From Glycine soja (Eukaryota > Streptophyta > Magnoliopsida > Fabales > Fabaceae), in NCBI RefSeq assembly GCF_004193775.1, contig NC_041005.1, forward strand, positions 13,921,865-13,985,864: a DNA stretch of 64,000 bases, given 5' to 3'. Under the pieces are notes generated by a model, which had not been told where the DNA came from, searched no databases, and worked only from the letters and a program-made list of their open reading frames with translations. A program made the translations under genes and the position numbers. Positions 59,390-64,000 of this stretch are shown here, piece by piece. Position 1 is the stretch's first letter. Every line of letters starts with the position of its first letter.

Positions 59390-60409
59390 GTTGACATTGT
59401 TGATTCCTTATGACACTTTTTGCTTTTTGGTTTATTATTATTTTAATTATGGTTTAATACAGTAATTCCTTTATGTTTGTATACACTGCTAGTTTTATTT
59501 TTGGATAGTTGGTTTGCTTATTCTGAAGCATATGGAACAATTTGACATGATTTTGATGACATGGCAGTAAAACACTTCTATCTTTTTGTGAAAATTGTTG
59601 TATGGTTTGATTTTGGATTGAATGCATGATTTTGATGGAATTTGCGTTTCTTTTCATGAGTTTGAGCAAGTGTGTATGTTAGACAAAGAAAGAACAAGAA
59701 TGTGAACTTGCAATTAGAATTGTTAGTCAGTAGACAAATTGATTGAGAAAGAAAAGCTTGAACCAAAACCGGTGAGAGTGTGATCTTACACTGTGAGTGA
59801 ACGACTGATCTTACACTGTGAGTGAACGACTAGCTGTGAGTAATAATCTTTGCATGAATCTCTGAATTTTAGAATAAAATGTATAAATGAGGACATGATG
59901 AAGGTCATGATTGTGCATATACAAGCCTTTTGACCAAAAAGCTTACCTTGAATGATAATTGTATCCTTTGCACCCTTTATGAACTAAATGATATTGTTAA
60001 AAATTTGAACCCTAAACTTAAATAATTATCTCCAGATACCTTGTTTAGAATCTAGGAAAGCATATGGTTCAAGGAAAATTTACCCCAAATTTGGGGGAGT
60101 GGAACTAATTGGAATGCAAAGAAAGAGATAAAGCATCAACACACACAACACGTAAGTTGTTTGTTAACAAAAAAAAGAAAGAAAAAGAAAGCAAAAAAAG
60201 GAAAGGTGTGTTGATGTAATAAGGTCAAAAGCAAATGAAAGTGAAAAACTAGTGATGAGTACATAATGCTTCATTTTTCTTATCATGCAATCAGTAATTC
60301 TTGTTGCATACACCTTTGTACAAGATCACTGCATGTTATTGTCACTTGAGGACAAGTGAGTTGTTCTCTTTTTGCTTGAGGACAAGCAAAACTGTAAATT
60401 TAGGGGAGT
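59390..60409. other. Untranslated spacer and polypurine tract before the 3' LTR
   Basis: No coding sequence recognised. CTTGAGGACAAG occurs twice (about 60346 and 60375) and AAATTTAGGGGAGT (60396-60409) abuts the LTR start as the likely polypurine tract. Confidence 0.6.
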
Positions 60410-61834
60410 TGTTAGTCGATGAATACGACTAACTTTTGTGTATAAAACCTGTGAAAATTGTATCAAACTTCCCCAGTTCATGGTTATTTAGTAGTGTTAT
60501 AAGTATTTTCTGTTAAGTATAGGTAATAAATACTTAGTACTTTCATTTTGTGTGTTTAATAATCATTATCTCTCAATTTCAGGTTAATTAGGCAACTTTG
60601 AAAAGTGTTGTTTTTCACCTTCTCGCTAAGCCAATATGCTAGCTTAGCGAGCGTCCACTAAGTGCAACACTCATTGGCTAAGCGCGAGGAAGAATCTGGA
60701 AGAAGATGAGCTGTACAGGTTCGCTGAGCACACCGCTTCATCTCACTAAGCGCACTGCTTCAGCCCATCCGCTAAGCGAGAAAGGCACGCGCTAAGCCAA
60801 AATTCACTAATGTGCGCTATGCGGTCCAAAATTACACTAAGTGCACGAGCACGAACAAGGCCACCTATTTAAGCCTGAAATCAGATTTTGTGAAGGGAGT
60901 TTGGGCTGGGATTCAGAGCTTTGCATGTCTAAAGATTCTAGAGAGAGAAAGGTCCAAGTTCCAGAGAGTTTTAAGAGATTTTGCTGTGTGAAGATCTGCA
61001 GAGACTAGAGCTTGAAGCAGGAGCCATTCTGAGAGCTTGAGATGAGTTTGTGAGTGATTGTGAGATCCTAGAGGTGAAGGAGGCATCCTCACCACTTGTA
61101 TTTTTGCCATCTTTCATCGTGTTCTTCTCTTTGTTGTAAAGAAGGCTTCCTGGTTATGGAAAGCTAAATCCTTTGTTGGATCTTCCCTGTAGGTACCTGA
61201 TGTAAATATATTTCTATCTATTTAATGATGTTTTGTGTGTTCTCTATGCTATCTGCTTTTCACTCCAGTATGCCTTTACCTTGATCACATAGATGCATGC
61301 TTTGTTAGGGTCATTCAATAGTGGAAACTGGTCTGATTCTAAAGTCCTTGATAGTACAGGGCTAAGTTGTCGTACTATAACGAGGAATCGGGGTGCGATA
61401 ATTTAGTTGTGTATGTGTGTCTTAATGCGGTCTTGGTTGAGTTTAGTCCAATAAGAGGAATCTACGAACGATGCTTGATCAGGATTAGGCTAAACTATCT
61501 TGAGGAATCGAGGTTTAGTATCTCAGGAGACACCATAGGAACACATGAGCATTGTTAGATAGAGAATATCATTTTAGCATCAGGCACTTATTAGGAAGGC
61601 CAACGTGTTTTCTACTTGTTTTCACACGTCATTTCTCTCACGTGATTTTCCTTTTTGCACAGATAGTTTACACACCTGTTCATATTCACACTTATCTTTA
61701 CACACCAGACACCTATTTGCTGAAAAATCTTACCAAATAACACAAGTTCCCCGAGAGTTTGATACTCGGTTCTTACCATTTTATACTACTTGTGCGATCC
61801 GGTGCACTTGCCGGAAGCGAACAAGCGCACAACA
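60410..61834 (+). repeat. 3' LTR of the Athila-like element, 1425 bp
   Basis: Starts TGTTAGTCGATGAATACG and ends AAGCGCACAACA, so the ends form TGTT...AACA. A TATA-like CTATTTAAGCC lies near 60865 after the GCTAAGCG cluster, followed by a GA-rich leader. The matching 5' LTR is not in the window; a 5-bp duplication cannot be checked. Confidence 0.72.
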
Positions 61835-64000
61835 GGTTTGCTCACAATTGCGGTGAGTCTCTTTAGGTGAAGAGAGCATTTAAATTTGATTGTTCTCTTA
61901 CTTTCTTCCCTTTAACACATCATAGGAAGAATGTTTGAACATCTTCTACACAAAGGATCAAGAGATCAGAGCATTAACTTAGTCTTTAATAGTCTTTAAT
62001 GCTTCTCAGAACTTAGCGTTTGTTTGCTACTGTCTAATCCTTCAGATGCAGATACCTCACTTTTGTCTCTAAGCATATAATATGCAACTTTTGAAACTTG
62101 TGTTTATTTGTATCAAATCAAAACTATTGAGGGTCTTACTTCATCTTATGACTCAACATAGACTTTCAAGCTAACGAGACCTTCAAATACATTAGGTCAA
62201 GCCTTAAAAGTTGACCCTTAACATGTAAGTACACTAGACTCAAGCTTTGTAATTAAGATCCATGTTGTTAGGTCAAAAGACATTAATGTCTTAAGACAAA
62301 TTAGGACCCTTAATTATTTTGACTAGATGTAAACAAATATAGAGGTTGAAAGTTATGTCTTATGCGTTATCAGAACATGTTCCGCGAAGTCTGTGTTTGA
62401 TGTTTTAGATGATAGCAAGATGGAATCATTATCTGAGACGACATTAAAGTTGAATTTGAGACTTCATTTAACAATTTGTGTTTGAAATCTATTTTGTAAA
62501 GACATTCTCCTAGGATTTGTCAAATCTTATGAAGAATAAATCAAGTCAAGTTCTGAAATTCCTCAATCGCCATTAAAAGAAGAGTTATGCTACACAAACT
62601 TGCTCTAACATAAAAGAAAGTGGCTTTCTCTTGTAGTGCTCAACACACTAGCAACGAAGAGTGGTTACCCAAGATGAAAAAGTGTGTGCATTTAATGCTC
62701 CAACAACCACATTCTTCATACGCAAGGTTAACAGAGGAAATATGTCCGCTTAGAGACAATGGATACTTGATTGAAGGAAGCCTATAAATACCAAAAGCTT
62801 TGAAGACATGAAGTATGAATTGAAGCTCTCATTATCCATATTCTTTTTGTAAAAAGCTCTTTCTGTAAATTCTTGTAAAGTTTAAAAAACCTCTCAAAAC
62901 ACTTTGTTCATCTTGAAAGAAAAGACTAAGTGTTGAATTTGTTTATCCATATGTAAGATGATAGTGTTAGTCATTGTGCAATCAAACCAACAAATTTTCT
63001 TATTTGTACTAGAACCAGCAGTGGCTTGGTAGGAGAAAGAATATTGGTTGTAACAAGCTTGGAGTAAAGCTTGAGTTAAGAAGGCAGAAGTGGCAGTGAC
63101 AAATACTTGTAACTTGAGTGAAACTTGGTGGTTTGTCAAGAACAGGACGTAGTCTTGGTGAGACAAACCAATATAAATTTCTTGTGTCTCATTCTTATTA
63201 TTTTCTCTTCTACTATTTAAACTAACCCATGGTTTGAATTTGATCTTTGTGTTTGAAAAATTCCGTTTGTTTTACAAAGATTTGAAACTATCGTCTGATT
63301 TGCTTTGCAAAAGTCTGATATTTGTTTTCTTAAGTCTTACTCATCTGATGATAACTTTGTTATTTACGAAAAGAATTTAAATTTACTAAAAATCACAACC
63401 TTTTTATGATATTTGTCTTTACACATGTTAAACTCAATTTTGACCTGACATAGCCTAACATGTTTCTACTCCTAAATGCATATTTCATAATAAAAAAATT
63501 AGATAGGTCTATTCCATATTTAAGCATTTGATTTATATTAATATTTAATATAAGACTTCAATACTTTTTTGTCCTTTTAAATATATCACTTTTTTTGTTT
63601 AGTCTCTATAAATTATAATCTTTTGGCCTTTTAATCCATATGAATTACATTTTTAGTTTTAGTCCTTGTAAATTATAACAATTTTTTTATTTTAGACCCT
63701 GTAAATTCTTTTTATTTTTAGTCCACTAATGTGTAGCATTTTTGCTGACATGACATTTTTTGCTAGTGTGATGCATGTGACATGGCATTTTTTTTGTTGA
63801 CCTCATGATTTGTTGACATTAGCAACTATTAGACACGTCATTGGTTTTTTACCGGAAGGACTGATGGGAGAAAAAAAAATCATAAGTGCCTAAGGCAAAA
63901 AACTTGTTGCCCATCTTAAAATAGAGTAAATAATTGACACACTAATAATATAAAAGAATTTTATATTATTATCTAATATCAAACCAATATGTTATGAGAA
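61835..64000. other. AT-rich sequence, possible decayed copia LTR at about 62800-63250
   Basis: No gene recognised. The stretch with GTGCAATCAAACCAACAAA, GGTAGGAGAAAGAATATTGG and GACAAACCAATATAAATT recalls LTR ends of SIRE/Maximus-type copia elements, but only from memory. At 63560-63730 a diverged short repeat (AGTCCTTGTAAATTATAA type, three to four times) is present. Confidence 0.35.

Larger units (their letters stand above)
57768..61834 (+). mobile_element. Athila-like LTR retrotransposon 3' part (GCTAAGCG-rich), interrupted on the left by the CACTA element
   Basis: Continues the sequence at 42546-42649. It holds a plus-strand ORF (58848-59384), then a spacer with two CTTGAGGACAAG motifs, a G-rich tract and a 1425-bp LTR. 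This order (late ORF, GAGGACAAGCAAA spacer, LTR ending near CACTTGCCGG...CAACA) recalls Athila-type Ty3/gypsy elements. gag, RT and integrase are not in the window, because the left part joins the copia fragment at about 42545. Confidence 0.7.

Noticed and set aside
62894..63166. 90-codon minus-strand frame near the right end
   Set aside because: No recognisable domain, and it overlaps sequence that looks like part of a decayed LTR.
1..64000. tRNA or rRNA genes
   Set aside because: I saw no convincing cloverleaf with A and B boxes or rRNA-like block; a covariance-model scan (for example tRNAscan) would be decisive and could not be run.

Overview
The window looks like repeat-dense plant nuclear DNA, most likely pericentromeric or other heterochromatic DNA of a dicot legume. 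The repeat styles and the two recognisable host-gene relics recall soybean (Glycine), but this comes from memory and was not checked by alignment. I see no intact host gene. Nearly everything is transposable element, with nested insertions and decayed reading frames, plus fragments of two host genes.

Layout. (1) 1-6090, minus strand: a long LINE, with ORF1 (RRM domain) and ORF2 (endonuclease, reverse transcriptase, zf-RVT) overlapping as ATGA. ORF2 is open to the window edge except for one frameshift in a seven-base homopolymer. (2) 6100-10000: AT-rich DNA and a pseudogene of a C3HC zinc-finger (NIPA/ILP1-like) gene, minus strand, with a 686-bp hAT-type element in its second exon flanked by an 8-bp duplication. 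(3) 10957-13792: a candidate CACTA-like element holding the 5' exons of a digalactosyldiacylglycerol synthase 1 (DGD1) gene. (4) 16560-17600: the 3' end of a plus-strand gypsy element. (5) 17762-26550: a minus-strand Tat-like Ty3/gypsy element with 476-477-bp LTRs and a spliced-looking antisense ORF. (6) 26823-40262: a second Tat-like element of the same design, with an internal gag-to-RT deletion and a 3.2-kb nested LTR-derived composite in its antisense ORF. (7) 41010-42545: a Ty1/copia fragment. (8) 42650-57767: a 15.1-kb CACTA transposon with perfect CGG target-site duplications. (9) Around it and on to 61834, an Athila-like LTR element rich in a GCTAAGCG motif, with a 1425-bp 3' LTR. (10) 61835-64000: AT-rich DNA without a confident gene.

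The large CACTA element is the most interesting region. It carries a decayed TNP2-type transposase, a decayed multi-exon gene joining a Ptta/En/Spm-type domain to a Ulp1-type cysteine protease tail, and, between them, two consecutive long inverted repeats built from the same coding-like sequence. Transcribed, these would fold into two long hairpins, similar in form to known silencing loci such as maize Mu killer. All nine premature stops I could place in the two genes are explained by C-to-T (or G-to-A) changes, as expected from deamination of methylated cytosines. LINE fragments are nested inside this element.

Inferred order of events: Athila-like element, then the CACTA insertion, then LINE insertions into it. 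Likewise, the second Tat-like element received the 28753-31912 composite.
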